Shown: positions 6,734 to 13,836 of the stretch, one piece after another
Layout: each line of letters starts with the position of its first letter
Numbering within the stretch: position 1 is the first letter of the stretch
Origin: JAOAJF01 sp046295675
GTDB taxonomy: Archaea; Micrarchaeota; Micrarchaeia; Anstonellales; Anstonellaceae
DNA length: 17,104 nt
NCBI GenBank assembly: GCA_046295675.1
Contig: JBKBMW010000013.1
Span: forward strand, 1 to 17,104
Reading direction: 5' to 3'
Position numbers and translations under genes: made by a program
Notes under the pieces: model-generated
Databases searched by the model: none
What the model was told of the DNA's origin: nothing
The model's input: the letters and a program-made list of their open reading frames with translations, nothing else

Positions 6734-7720
6734 ATGAATTATTTTTTAAACCATGGATATAAAGATTTAAAATATAATAATCCAAAAAAACGAAAGAGTG
6801 AACAAGCTAAAAATATTAAAAGTGAACCATTAGTGGATAGCTTAAAAAAAATGATTGGAAGGCCACCTCGCTTAACATTAGAAGAAATAGTTTGGAAATT
6901 TAAAGAAGATATTGGTTCCAAAGAAGACCTTTTGGCAAATCCAAAGCTTCTTTTTAATGCAGAACTTATAAAAAGAGCAAAAGGAAATAAGGAGCATTGG
7001 TTTTGGGTTGCAAAGCACCTTTCAAGAAGGATTAAAGGTTTAAACAATTGTTGGTATGGAAAAGAAAATTCAATAGTATCTTTTTTGCTTAAACAAACTG
7101 GGTGGTTTGATAAAAGCGAGGCAATAGAGATGAGTTATAGGTTAGCCTTTCTTGCTGAAAAAGAACGAAGAAAGAAATTGGGTCTAAAAGCAAAAATACG
7201 GATGGCTAATGAGGAAAGAAAAAAAAAGCTTAGTAAAAAAATAAAGGAGATGTGGGAAAAAGATGAGCAGTATAAAGAAAAATGCTTAAATGGAATTTTA
7301 AATAGAAAAAAAATAAAATCTTCTACAGCATTGATAAAAGAAAAAAAACTCGACTTAAAAGATAATTTAAATAAAACAGAATTAGTATATACTTATTTTC
7401 TAAGAAACTACGAAAAACTAATTGATGAATGTAAAAAAATTCAAAATCTAATTGTTAAAATTGATAGAGATTATAAAGAATGGCTTTTGAAAAGAATAGA
7501 TGAAACAAAAAAGGAATACTGCTCTTTAAAACCATTGATGGGAATTTATATTTTATATTGCCAAAAATATAAAAAACTTCTTTTTTTTGATGAGCTTGAA
7601 AAAATAGATTTTGAACTCACTTCTTTACTAAGGTCTCTTTACCAAAACGAATATGTTATTTTTGAAGAACTGAAAGAAAAAGAAGAAAACATTGAAATAA
7701 AAATTAAAAAAACTTCTTAA
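6734..7720 (+). CDS. Uncharacterised highly charged protein with a NUMOD3-like basic segment
   Basis: I do not recognise the family. The 328-residue product is rich in Lys and Glu with predicted helical, coiled-coil-prone stretches (about 140-190 and 225-275). Residues 84-125 contain a Trp/Gly-rich block (HWFWVAKHLSRRIKG, then QTGWF). Residues 152-190 (ERKKKLSKKIKEMWEKDEQY in the middle) resemble the Lys-Leu-Ser...Met-Trp...Tyr-Lys pattern of NUMOD3-type DNA-binding modules of homing endonucleases and phage proteins; no nuclease motif (HNH or GIY-YIG) is visible. It is nested between guaAb and guaAa on the opposite strand, ends directly against guaAb (adjacent at 7720/7721) and starts 12 bases from guaAa. 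Met40 (6851) is a possible later start; the first 39 residues look disordered. Confidence 0.7.
   Translation: MNYFLNHGYKDLKYNNPKKRKSEQAKNIKSEPLVDSLKKMIGRPPRLTLEEIVWKFKEDIGSKEDLLANPKLLFNAELIKRAKGNKEHWFWVAKHLSRRIKGLNNCWYGKENSIVSFLLKQTGWFDKSEAIEMSYRLAFLAEKERRKKLGLKAKIRMANEERKKKLSKKIKEMWEKDEQYKEKCLNGILNRKKIKSSTALIKEKKLDLKDNLNKTELVYTYFLRNYEKLIDECKKIQNLIVKIDRDYKEWLLKRIDETKKEYCSLKPLMGIYILYCQKYKKLLFFDELEKIDFELTSLLRSLYQNEYVIFEELKEKEENIEIKIKKTS
6743..6750 (-). promoter_or_regulatory. TATA-like box for guaAa, inside the divergent ORF
   Basis: Reading on the minus strand, TTTAAAAA is centred about 26 bases upstream of the guaAa ATG at 6721, the spacing for a leaderless archaeal transcript. It sits in codons 4-6 of the divergent plus-strand ORF. 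Its footprint would overlap that of the opposing promoter at 6701-6710. Confidence 0.4.
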
Positions 7721-8674
7721 TTATTCGTACTCAATAGTTGCAGGGGGTTTGTTGGTTATATCGTATAAAACTCTACTTATTTGGCTAATCTCACCACATA
7801 TTCTTGAAGAGATACGCTCTAGCAAATCATAAGGTAGATTAGAAAAATTTGCTGTCATTCCGTCCAAAGATTGCACTGCTCTAATAGCTATAGTATAACC
7901 ATATGCTCGCTCATCCCCTCTCACTCCAACTGTTTTTGTATCAAGTAAAACAGCAAAGTATTGCCAAGGAGAAATAATCCTTCCTTCTTTTATTTCCTTC
8001 TCAATTTCCTCATCCACTATAGCAGTACATTTTCTTAGTATATCTGCCTTTTCTTTTGTTATTTTTCCAATAATTCTAACTGCCAAACCAGGCCCTGGAA
8101 ATGGCTGCCTGTTTGAAATTTCTGGAGGCAAACCAAGTTCTTTAGCAAGTAATCTTACCTCGTGTTTATAACAATCTCTTAATGGTTCATAGATTTTTAA
8201 ATCCAATTTTTTTGGCAACCCACCAACATTATGATGAGATTTTATTTTATCTCTTCCAGCTCCTCCGGATTCTATCCAATCTGGTGCAATTGTTCCTTGC
8301 ACTAAAAATTTAATATTATTTTTTTTAGCATATTTTTCAAATATCTTAATAAAAAGTTTTCCTATTATTTTTCGTTTTTTTTCCGGGTCTATAACATTTT
8401 TTAAAGAATGAAAAAACAAATCAGAGGCGTTTATAATTTTTAGATTTAGACCAACTTTTTGAAAAATTTGTTTTACCTTTTTTGCTTCATCCAATCTCAT
8501 TAATCCAGTATCTATAAAAATTGGAGTAAGGTTTTTCCCTATTGCTTTATGGACTAATAAAGCAGCTACTGAGGAATCCACACCTCCTGAAAGGGCTATT
8601 AAAGCCTTATCCCTTCCTAAAATTGATTTTGCTTCTAGAATTGTTTGTTCTATAAAACTTTTTGGGTTAAACAT
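7721..8674 (-). CDS. guaAb: GMP synthase, PP-loop ATPase (XMP aminase) subunit
   Basis: Adenylates XMP and aminates it with ammonia from GuaAa to give GMP. The ATP-binding PP-loop SGGVDSS is at residues 29-35, followed by IFIDTGLMR (52-60), KSHHNVGGLP (145-154) and RQPFPGPGLAVR (189-200). The C-terminal dimerisation domain ends with DITNKPPATIEYE, the near-invariant GMP synthase terminus. The length of 317 is normal for the separate archaeal subunit. A clear Shine-Dalgarno (AAAAGGAG, spacing about five) sits in the 22-base gap after the upstream minus-strand gene, so the two are probably co-transcribed. guaAa lies 1 kb downstream beyond an opposite-strand ORF. Confidence 0.95.
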   Translation of the reverse strand: MFNPKSFIEQTILEAKSILGRDKALIALSGGVDSSVAALLVHKAIGKNLTPIFIDTGLMRLDEAKKVKQIFQKVGLNLKIINASDLFFHSLKNVIDPEKKRKIIGKLFIKIFEKYAKKNNIKFLVQGTIAPDWIESGGAGRDKIKSHHNVGGLPKKLDLKIYEPLRDCYKHEVRLLAKELGLPPEISNRQPFPGPGLAVRIIGKITKEKADILRKCTAIVDEEIEKEIKEGRIISPWQYFAVLLDTKTVGVRGDERAYGYTIAIRAVQSLDGMTANFSNLPYDLLERISSRICGEISQISRVLYDITNKPPATIEYE

Positions 8675-8696
8675 CTTTTCTCCTTTTAGTTTTAAG

Positions 8697-9272
8697 TTAT
8701 GATTCTATTTTTATAATAGAATTGTCTGCTTGATTAATATAAACAGACAATGTTTTATTTTCTTCTATCCAGTCAACTCTCCAAACATTTTTATAACCAT
8801 CTAGTTCTTCTAGGAATTTTACTTGTGGTTTTGCTTTAGGAAAGAGTTTTATAAATTCCCTTACAGGTTCTGTTTGAGGGTAAGTATGCGATGCGATAAT
8901 GGCTTCTTCTGGATAAAGAATATGGCAATTCTTTTTATCAGTAGGGCAGACTACACAACCATAAACCAATTTTGTTGCAGAACCAATAAAGTTTCTTGAT
9001 GGATAGCTATATTGTACTTCTATTTTCTCAGGGCATGGAGTGGAAAGATTGGTAGATACCCAAGCTTTTAGAACATAATCCTGGTTTTGATCAGAAACTT
9101 TTTCAATTGAGATTATTTCTCTAACATCAGCATTCGGATAAGTATACCTTAAATCTTCTTCAAAAAATTTTTTTGCATCTTCAGAAGAGGCATAAGTAAA
9201 AAGGCGAGTAAATAAAAAGAATGCCAAAACTGCTATTAGAACCAAAAATAACAAAATTTTAGATGCATTCAT
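8697..9272 (-). CDS. Membrane-anchored extracytoplasmic protein with four cysteines, unknown function
   Basis: Residues 4-24 form one hydrophobic N-terminal helix (signal anchor or uncleaved signal) after a short N-terminus, so the rest is likely outside the membrane. The exported part has Cys80, Cys106, Cys109 and Cys116, including a CVVC pair, which could form two disulfides or bind a metal. The tail WRVDWIEENKTLSVYINQAD (164-183) resembles the end of PepSY-like domains, where a Trp-Val strand precedes a strand ending in D-x-I/K-I. The block PEEAIIASHTYPQTE (121-135) looks conserved-type, and I associate similar proteins with small-genome archaea from general knowledge, not from a search. 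It lies 22 bases upstream of guaAb on the same strand and is divergent from the dCMP deaminase. Confidence 0.7.
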   Translation of the reverse strand: MNASKILLFLVLIAVLAFFLFTRLFTYASSEDAKKFFEEDLRYTYPNADVREIISIEKVSDQNQDYVLKAWVSTNLSTPCPEKIEVQYSYPSRNFIGSATKLVYGCVVCPTDKKNCHILYPEEAIIASHTYPQTEPVREFIKLFPKAKPQVKFLEELDGYKNVWRVDWIEENKTLSVYINQADNSIIKIES

Positions 9273-9356
9273 AGTTTTTATTTATATTAATAATATTTTA
9301 AGCTTTAGCATATTTATCATTTATCATTAAAGCAAATGCTTTTGATCTGGGAGGGC

Positions 9357-9361
9357 AGGTG
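9357..9361 (+). promoter_or_regulatory. Shine-Dalgarno region of the dCMP deaminase gene
   Basis: AGGTG five bases before ATG 9367 matches the conserved anti-Shine-Dalgarno of 16S rRNA; a second purine-rich block GGGAGGG lies at 9349-9355. This is the most G-rich leader in the window, and unlike several neighbours this gene is not predicted to be leaderless. Confidence 0.55.
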
Positions 9362-9366
9362 TTTGT

Positions 9367-9870
9367 ATGAATCAAACTACAAAAAGAAAAGATTATATTT
9401 CATGGGATGAGTATTTTATGGGGATATCTTTGCTTTCAGCAAAAAGAAGCAAGGACCCAAATACTCAAGTTGGTGCCTGTATTGTAGACCAACGAAACAA
9501 AATAGTTGGAATAGGATATAATGGCTTTCCAATTGGTTGTTCAGATGACATTCTTCCTTGGGCAAGAGAAGGTAAAAATATTAATGAAACAAAATATCCT
9601 TATGTTGTACATGCTGAAGTAAATGCAATCTTGAATTCGACCAAAGAACTCTACGGATGTAGAATGTATGTTGCTTTATTCCCATGCAATGAATGTGCAA
9701 AAATGATTATACAGGCTGGTATAAAAGAAGTAATTTTTTTTTCTGATAAATATAATAACACTGATTCTATAAAAGCAGCTAAAAAAATGTTTGATATGGC
9801 TGGAGTAAAATATAGGAGATTGGAAACAAAGATTAAAGAGATAAATATCAAATTTGAAACAGAAGAATAG
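9367..9870 (+). CDS. Deoxycytidylate (dCMP) deaminase
   Basis: Zinc-dependent deaminase converting dCMP to dUMP, the precursor of dTMP. The zinc site is HAEVNAIL (82-89; His82 ligand, Glu84 proton shuttle) plus PCNEC (106-110; Cys107 and Cys110). SKDPNTQVGACIVD (28-41) and GYNGFPIGCSD (50-60) are typical of the dCMP deaminase branch (T4/human DCTD/ComEB), separating it from cytidine deaminases and tRNA-editing deaminases. The length of 167 is normal. It has a Shine-Dalgarno-bearing leader with possible hairpins, and its 3' end faces priS with a 22-base gap. The dCTP/dTTP allosteric residues of related enzymes cannot be judged by eye. Confidence 0.9.
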   Translation: MNQTTKRKDYISWDEYFMGISLLSAKRSKDPNTQVGACIVDQRNKIVGIGYNGFPIGCSDDILPWAREGKNINETKYPYVVHAEVNAILNSTKELYGCRMYVALFPCNECAKMIIQAGIKEVIFFSDKYNNTDSIKAAKKMFDMAGVKYRRLETKIKEINIKFETEE

Positions 9871-9892
9871 GCGGCTATTTATTTTATTTTGC

Positions 9893-11098
9893 TTATTCTA
9901 AAAGCTCTATAGGTAGGGCTGTTTTTTTGCAAATCAGAAAAAAACCAAATGCCTCTGGAAGCTCGATAGAGGTGTTTTTAGCAATTGGCCCAAATGTTTG
10001 ATTTCCAAACTCCTGTTCAGGGATATTTATTAGGGTTTTTATTTTAAGTGGTTTTTTCATACTAAAGGCTAAGGCATGTTTAAATGGTTCGAACCTTTCA
10101 AGATCAAAAACAGATTTTGCTATTAAACCAGAACCTCCATGAATAGTATCTGGCACTCTTAATAATTTGCTGGTGTCAATGGTCACATTTGCATCTGTTT
10201 CTACCTGTTGAGAAAGATTCAATCTCTGTTCATTGACCATGATTTGTTTTATTGTTGCTATTAATTTTTCCAAATTTAGTTGAAAACTGGAATAAGAAAG
10301 TGATTTTGAAGGTGAATGCATTTTCACTAAAAATGTCCAATCTCCATTAACCAAATCTTCCAAATACTTTTTTTTGAATTTTTCTATTTGAATTTCTTTT
10401 CCAAAATATTGCCTTGCTTTTTTTTCATCATCCAAAATGATATAGATTAGGTTTGCTATTTTCCCAGAATATCCCCAATCATTTATTTTTGGGCCATAAA
10501 TTTTATATTGATTTTTTTCTGGACTTTGACTAATTGAAAAAAATAAGGATAGATCTAATCCTATTGCATCAATGTAATCCACAAGTTCCTTTCTTGCATA
10601 TCTTCCTAATTCTTTAAATTTTTGATCAAAAACACGCAAATGGTATCCCCTTGAACCAGAAAAATTAATTTTTATGTCTTTTTTTTCAATTCCAAAATCA
10701 TCTTCTAAAAAATCCATAAGCAAAAAGACCTTTTCTTTTATTTCATCTAATTTAACTTGTCTTATGAATGGAGCAAAGGATTTTTCTTCTTCTGCATCTA
10801 AATCAAAAATTAAATCTGCTCCAAGCCATTCTTTCTTTTGCATAGGCCTTGCTGCTGGAAATTGATAATAAGCTGCAGAACAAGATACATAATGCGGCCC
10901 TTCTTTTTGAAGCTTGAGATTAAATTCTTTAGTACTAGAAAAAGCTACATGACGATATTCTATTTTTTTATCATATCCCCCAAAACCAAATTCTCGTTTG
11001 TCTATATCATCTATATAAATAAAATTTTTTAGATAATATTGGCTAAATTTTTTGCTGATCCAGACACTTAAATCAATATTAGTTTGCATATTCTTCAT
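9893..11098 (-). CDS. priS: DNA primase catalytic (small) subunit
   Basis: Synthesises RNA/DNA primers for replication as the catalytic half of the archaeal/eukaryotic-type primase. The two-Asp metal site is IFDLDAE (97-103, Asp99 and Asp101), followed by the nucleotide-binding SGSRGYH (147-153). The third carboxylate lies in TIDTSKLLRVP (306-316, Asp308 likely) and the conserved HGGSG follows at 320-324. Length 401 is in the family range. Characterised archaeal PriS proteins have a Cys/His zinc cluster shortly after the first two Asp residues; here no Cys or His occurs between 102 and 152. The gene overlaps the end of priL by 20 bases in another frame, so translation is probably coupled; Met4 (11089) is an alternative start with an 11-base overlap. 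Confidence 0.93.
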   Translation of the reverse strand: MKNMQTNIDLSVWISKKFSQYYLKNFIYIDDIDKREFGFGGYDKKIEYRHVAFSSTKEFNLKLQKEGPHYVSCSAAYYQFPAARPMQKKEWLGADLIFDLDAEEEKSFAPFIRQVKLDEIKEKVFLLMDFLEDDFGIEKKDIKINFSGSRGYHLRVFDQKFKELGRYARKELVDYIDAIGLDLSLFFSISQSPEKNQYKIYGPKINDWGYSGKIANLIYIILDDEKKARQYFGKEIQIEKFKKKYLEDLVNGDWTFLVKMHSPSKSLSYSSFQLNLEKLIATIKQIMVNEQRLNLSQQVETDANVTIDTSKLLRVPDTIHGGSGLIAKSVFDLERFEPFKHALAFSMKKPLKIKTLINIPEQEFGNQTFGPIAKNTSIELPEAFGFFLICKKTALPIELLE

Positions 11099-12059
11099 CC
11101 TCTGCTATTATAGAGTTTTTTGCATTTGTTTGATGAAACTTTCTTCTAAATTTTATTGGATTGAAACATTTACAATCTGCTATACATAACCCATAAGAAT
11201 CCATTGTTGAACAAGAAGGCATTTGATAATTTTTTTTTCTTATAAACTCTATTTGATATTTGGTAGTCTCAAAATCATAATCTGGAGCAAAAGAAAAGAC
11301 TTTTTGTATTTGCTCATCAGAAAAGCCAGCCTTAATAAGATAAATTGCTAATGCGACTCTTCCATTATGAGGCACATTGATAGATGAGGAAAGCTGAGCT
11401 AAAAGTTTTTTTATACAGGGTGGAAAATCAGAAGTATTTATTTTTACCTCCCCCATTTTTTGTTTTGGAAGAAAATCTTGTAGTTCTTTTATAATTTTAT
11501 CCAGTTCTTTGATATTTAATTTAGTTTGTGGGAGTTTTTCTAATTTTAGTTTTATTGCTTCTTCAAAAAGGCGAATGAGTTCTTTTTCTAAGACTCTTAC
11601 CTGGCCTTTTTTGACTGGCATGTATAAAAGTTTATAATGTATGTCCTTTGGAGAATATTTCAGATAACTTACAATATCTACATAAAAAGCAGTTTGATCC
11701 CAGAAAAATTCTATTTGAAACTCTTGTGCTATTTTTTTTATATTCTCATACTCCTCGTTTTTTAGATAATCTGCTGCTCTTTTTGATTCTACAATTGCCA
11801 TTCTTTGTCTTGCATAAACATTTTTCCAATTGCTTAGAATTATTCTGCTTGCTGCATAAGAAAGAATATAATTTTTTAAATCGTTTTCAGAAAGTATTAT
11901 AGGTGATTTTATCTGACCTTCTTTTAAGCCTTGTTTTATTCTCTCTTTTCCAAGTTCAAGAAGTTCACCTTCTAACCCAACATTTAAATTTTTTATATAT
12001 TCTTTTGCTTGAGATAAAAAAGGATATTTAGCTAAAAACTTAAGTTCAGATATAACCAT
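11079..12059 (-). CDS. priL: DNA primase regulatory (large) subunit, iron-sulfur protein
   Basis: Partner of PriS; its C-terminal domain carries a 4Fe-4S cluster needed for primer initiation. Ligand candidates are Cys215 (in DFPPCIKKLL), Cys283 (MPSC), Cys292 (GLC) and Cys296 or Cys298 (DCKCFNP, the one before Asn-Pro fitting the family best). The region between Cys215 and Cys283 has the expected VPHNGRVALAIYLIKAGF helix block (229-246). The N-terminal 200 residues are helical and variable, as usual in this family. Length 326 is normal. It is the middle gene of a minus-strand series: 19 bases after a small membrane-protein gene and overlapping priS by 20 bases. The leader before ATG 12059 has only a weak AGAG ribosome-binding sequence. 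Confidence 0.92.
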   Translation of the reverse strand: MVISELKFLAKYPFLSQAKEYIKNLNVGLEGELLELGKERIKQGLKEGQIKSPIILSENDLKNYILSYAASRIILSNWKNVYARQRMAIVESKRAADYLKNEEYENIKKIAQEFQIEFFWDQTAFYVDIVSYLKYSPKDIHYKLLYMPVKKGQVRVLEKELIRLFEEAIKLKLEKLPQTKLNIKELDKIIKELQDFLPKQKMGEVKINTSDFPPCIKKLLAQLSSSINVPHNGRVALAIYLIKAGFSDEQIQKVFSFAPDYDFETTKYQIEFIRKKNYQMPSCSTMDSYGLCIADCKCFNPIKFRRKFHQTNAKNSIIAEDEEYAN

Positions 12060-12078
12060 ATTTCTCTAAATAGATATG

Positions 12079-12585
12079 TTAGAGTTTATACTTAAATTTT
12101 TGTTTTAAAAAAATAAAGAGATTATAACCTATATCAAAAATTAAAATTGCAAAAAAATAGATTGGTTCTTTTTTATAAAGTAGAATAAACAAACTAACTG
12201 CTGGCAACAATAGGCGATAATTTAGAATTTTTATTTTTTTATTCTCAAAAAATTCATCTAAAAATCCAAAGCAAAAAAACAACCCAAAAAGCCAAAGGTC
12301 TAAACAATTTAAATCAAAAATTAAAATAGGGATTAAAAAAACTAAAAACCCAAATAAATGAGGCTTGCTATCTAACTTGTATGCTACTGCATTTGCTAAA
12401 GCCAAACTTATAAATAAGTTTGATAGGCAGGAAAAAGAGCTTAAAATTCCTAATATTAAACCATAAACAAAAGAAAAAAGATAGCTGAATTTTTCAAGTT
12501 TTTTGGATTTTTCTAAAGTATCTGCTGCCTTTGCACTAAAACCAGCTAAAAAAATAGAAAAAAATATTAAAAAAAAATCTAGCAT
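12079..12585 (-). CDS. Small integral membrane protein, unknown function, upstream of priL
   Basis: A 168-residue, very hydrophobic protein with about five predicted membrane helices (near 1-17, 33-65, 77-94, 96-111, 124-155) and short Lys-rich loops. Some acidic residues lie at helix edges (Asp22, Asp90, Asp95), but I cannot tie it to an enzyme family. A TATA-like box lies about 24 bases before its ATG, so it is probably the first gene of the run leading into priL (19-base gap) and priS. Its place at the head of the primase operon is the only functional clue. Archaeal prenyltransferase-like and CDP-alcohol-type membrane enzymes were considered, but their Asp-rich motifs are absent. Confidence 0.65.
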   Translation of the reverse strand: MLDFFLIFFSIFLAGFSAKAADTLEKSKKLEKFSYLFSFVYGLILGILSSFSCLSNLFISLALANAVAYKLDSKPHLFGFLVFLIPILIFDLNCLDLWLFGLFFCFGFLDEFFENKKIKILNYRLLLPAVSLFILLYKKEPIYFFAILIFDIGYNLFIFLKQKFKYKL

Positions 12586-12603
12586 AAATTGTTTTTAAAA
12601 ACA

Positions 12604-12613
12604 TAATTTATAT
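12604..12613 (-). promoter_or_regulatory. TATA-like box at the head of the membrane protein-priL-priS run
   Basis: On the minus strand this reads as a TATAAATTA-type element centred about 24 bases upstream of ATG 12585, in the 61-base gap after the DUF5752-like gene. The position fits a leaderless or near-leaderless transcript covering the membrane protein, priL and priS. Confidence 0.45.
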
Positions 12614-12646
12614 TTGTGATGGTTAGAAACTGCTTACTTTGTTAAT

Positions 12647-12910
12647 TTATTTAGAACGGAGAAGCCTGAGCAAAGTTAATCTGGCAGTTTTATCGTTTAT
12701 CTCATTTTTGGATAATTTTTCTGCCAAATTCTTTAATCCGAGCATTTCAAGCCAAGGAGTAAAATGTTTGCCTTTTGCATGATAAAGCACTGCATCAATT
12801 GGAGCTGTTTTTATCAATCCTATAAGTTCTTCTAAATTTTTTGCTCTCCCAACCACCATTCCATTTGGTAATTTGAAAACAAATTCTTTACCTGCTGGTG
12901 CATCTGTCAT
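12647..12910 (-). CDS. Small DUF5752-like protein
   Basis: An 87-residue soluble protein. Residues 9-55 follow the DUF5752-type pattern as I know it: a strand FVFKLPNGMVVGRAKNLEEL, a short helix, then a strand ending in VLYHAKGKHFTPWL, where His precedes an Asp/His-Phe-x-x-Trp block. The C-terminus (60-87) is basic and helical and ends in LLRLLRSK, which could contact nucleic acid. Function is unknown. Translation start is well supported: GAGGT at 12922-12918 is seven bases before ATG 12910. It lies between NAD(P)HX dehydratase (72 bases upstream) and the primase run on the same strand. The family assignment rests on pattern memory only. Confidence 0.65.
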   Translation of the reverse strand: MTDAPAGKEFVFKLPNGMVVGRAKNLEELIGLIKTAPIDAVLYHAKGKHFTPWLEMLGLKNLAEKLSKNEINDKTARLTLLRLLRSK

Positions 12911-12982
12911 TGGATCTACCTCTTAGATTAAAAAGGAATGTAATTATTTTAAATATTTTGGTTTAAGTTAAGATATTCTTCT

Positions 12983-13795
12983 TTATTTTCTCTTCTTTTT
13001 GGAATAGATTTTTGTAGCTACTAAAGCTAATTGGGTTGCTAATTGTTCAGAAGTATAATAATAACTATATTTTTTAAATAGTTTGTCAGCTGTAAGCCCA
13101 TTTAAAAAGGCAGAGGCACAAGCACTCACAAAAGGCTCATTTTTTGTCAGAAGAGCAGCACAAAGACCTGCCAAACAATCGCCACTGCCACCTTTTGTCA
13201 TCCCAGCATTTCCTGTTTTATTTATCTTGCAATTATTTTTCGAGCAAATCAAATCATGTCTTCCTTTAAGAATTAAAACTATGTTGAATTTTTTTGCTAT
13301 TTTGCAAGCATTGGAAAAAGTTGCTTTTATTTTAAATGTCTCTTCAAATTCCTTTTTGTGTGGAGTTAAAACTATGTTTGAACCAAAAAATTTTTTATTT
13401 GCAAGCTTTATTGCCAAAGCATCCAAAACAACTGGTTTTTTTGTTTTTAAAATTTTTTCTAAAATTTTTCTTGTTTTATTTTTGTCTTCTAAACCTGGGC
13501 CAATTAAAAATGCATCTGATTTTTGAATTATTTGATTTAATTTTGAATGATCGATTACAATTATGTTTGGATCTATTTTTAGTTTTTGAATGAATTTTTT
13601 ATTTTCTGGGCTAAAAACATATACAATATCACAAAATCTTACTGCTGCTTTGAGAGAGAAAAAAACCGAACCAAAATATGTTTTTGAACCTGCAATTATT
13701 AATAAAATACCATTTTGACCTTTGTGCGAATTTGGATTTGGAATTTTTATTTTTAACCAATCTTTTTTTGAGGTTTCTTCACACTCAAAAACCAT
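12983..13795 (-). CDS. nnrD: ADP-dependent (S)-NAD(P)H-hydrate dehydratase, stand-alone
   Basis: Repairs hydrated NADH/NADPH (NAD(P)HX) to the active cofactor at the expense of ADP or ATP; ribokinase-like fold. Diagnostic parts: KGQNGILLIIAGS (25-37), FLIGPGL (96-102), VLDALA (123-128), LTPHKKEFE (143-151) and the anion hole/base motif GNAGMTKGGSGD (195-206, catalytic Asp206), followed by CLAG. Most archaeal and many bacterial versions are fused behind a YjeF_N epimerase domain (about 500 residues in total). This one is 270 residues with only a 20-residue lead, so it is the dehydratase alone and no epimerase gene is in the window. A TATA-like element at 13823-13812 lies about 23 bases upstream of ATG 13795. 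Confidence 0.9.
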   Translation of the reverse strand: MVFECEETSKKDWLKIKIPNPNSHKGQNGILLIIAGSKTYFGSVFFSLKAAVRFCDIVYVFSPENKKFIQKLKIDPNIIVIDHSKLNQIIQKSDAFLIGPGLEDKNKTRKILEKILKTKKPVVLDALAIKLANKKFFGSNIVLTPHKKEFEETFKIKATFSNACKIAKKFNIVLILKGRHDLICSKNNCKINKTGNAGMTKGGSGDCLAGLCAALLTKNEPFVSACASAFLNGLTADKLFKKYSYYYTSEQLATQLALVATKIYSKKKRK

Positions 13796-13811
13796 AAAAG
13801 AAAAACTACCT

Positions 13812-13823
13812 TTTAATATAAAA
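13812..13823 (-). promoter_or_regulatory. TATA-like box for nnrD
   Basis: Minus-strand TTTTATATTAAA is centred about 23 bases before ATG 13795 and lies in the 41-base gap after the small membrane-protein gene. A weak AAGG stretch also lies between it and the ATG, so the transcript could have a very short leader. Confidence 0.4.
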
Positions 13824-13836
13824 AGCTTCTCAAAAA

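Noticed and set aside
10674..11032. Two plus-strand ORFs antisense to priS
   Set aside because: They contradict the clear PriS coding frame and show composition-driven residues only.
13083..13526. Plus-strand 147-codon ORF
   Set aside because: It lies entirely antisense to nnrD, whose motifs are unambiguous; a second overlapping ORF (13336-13593) is rejected for the same reason.
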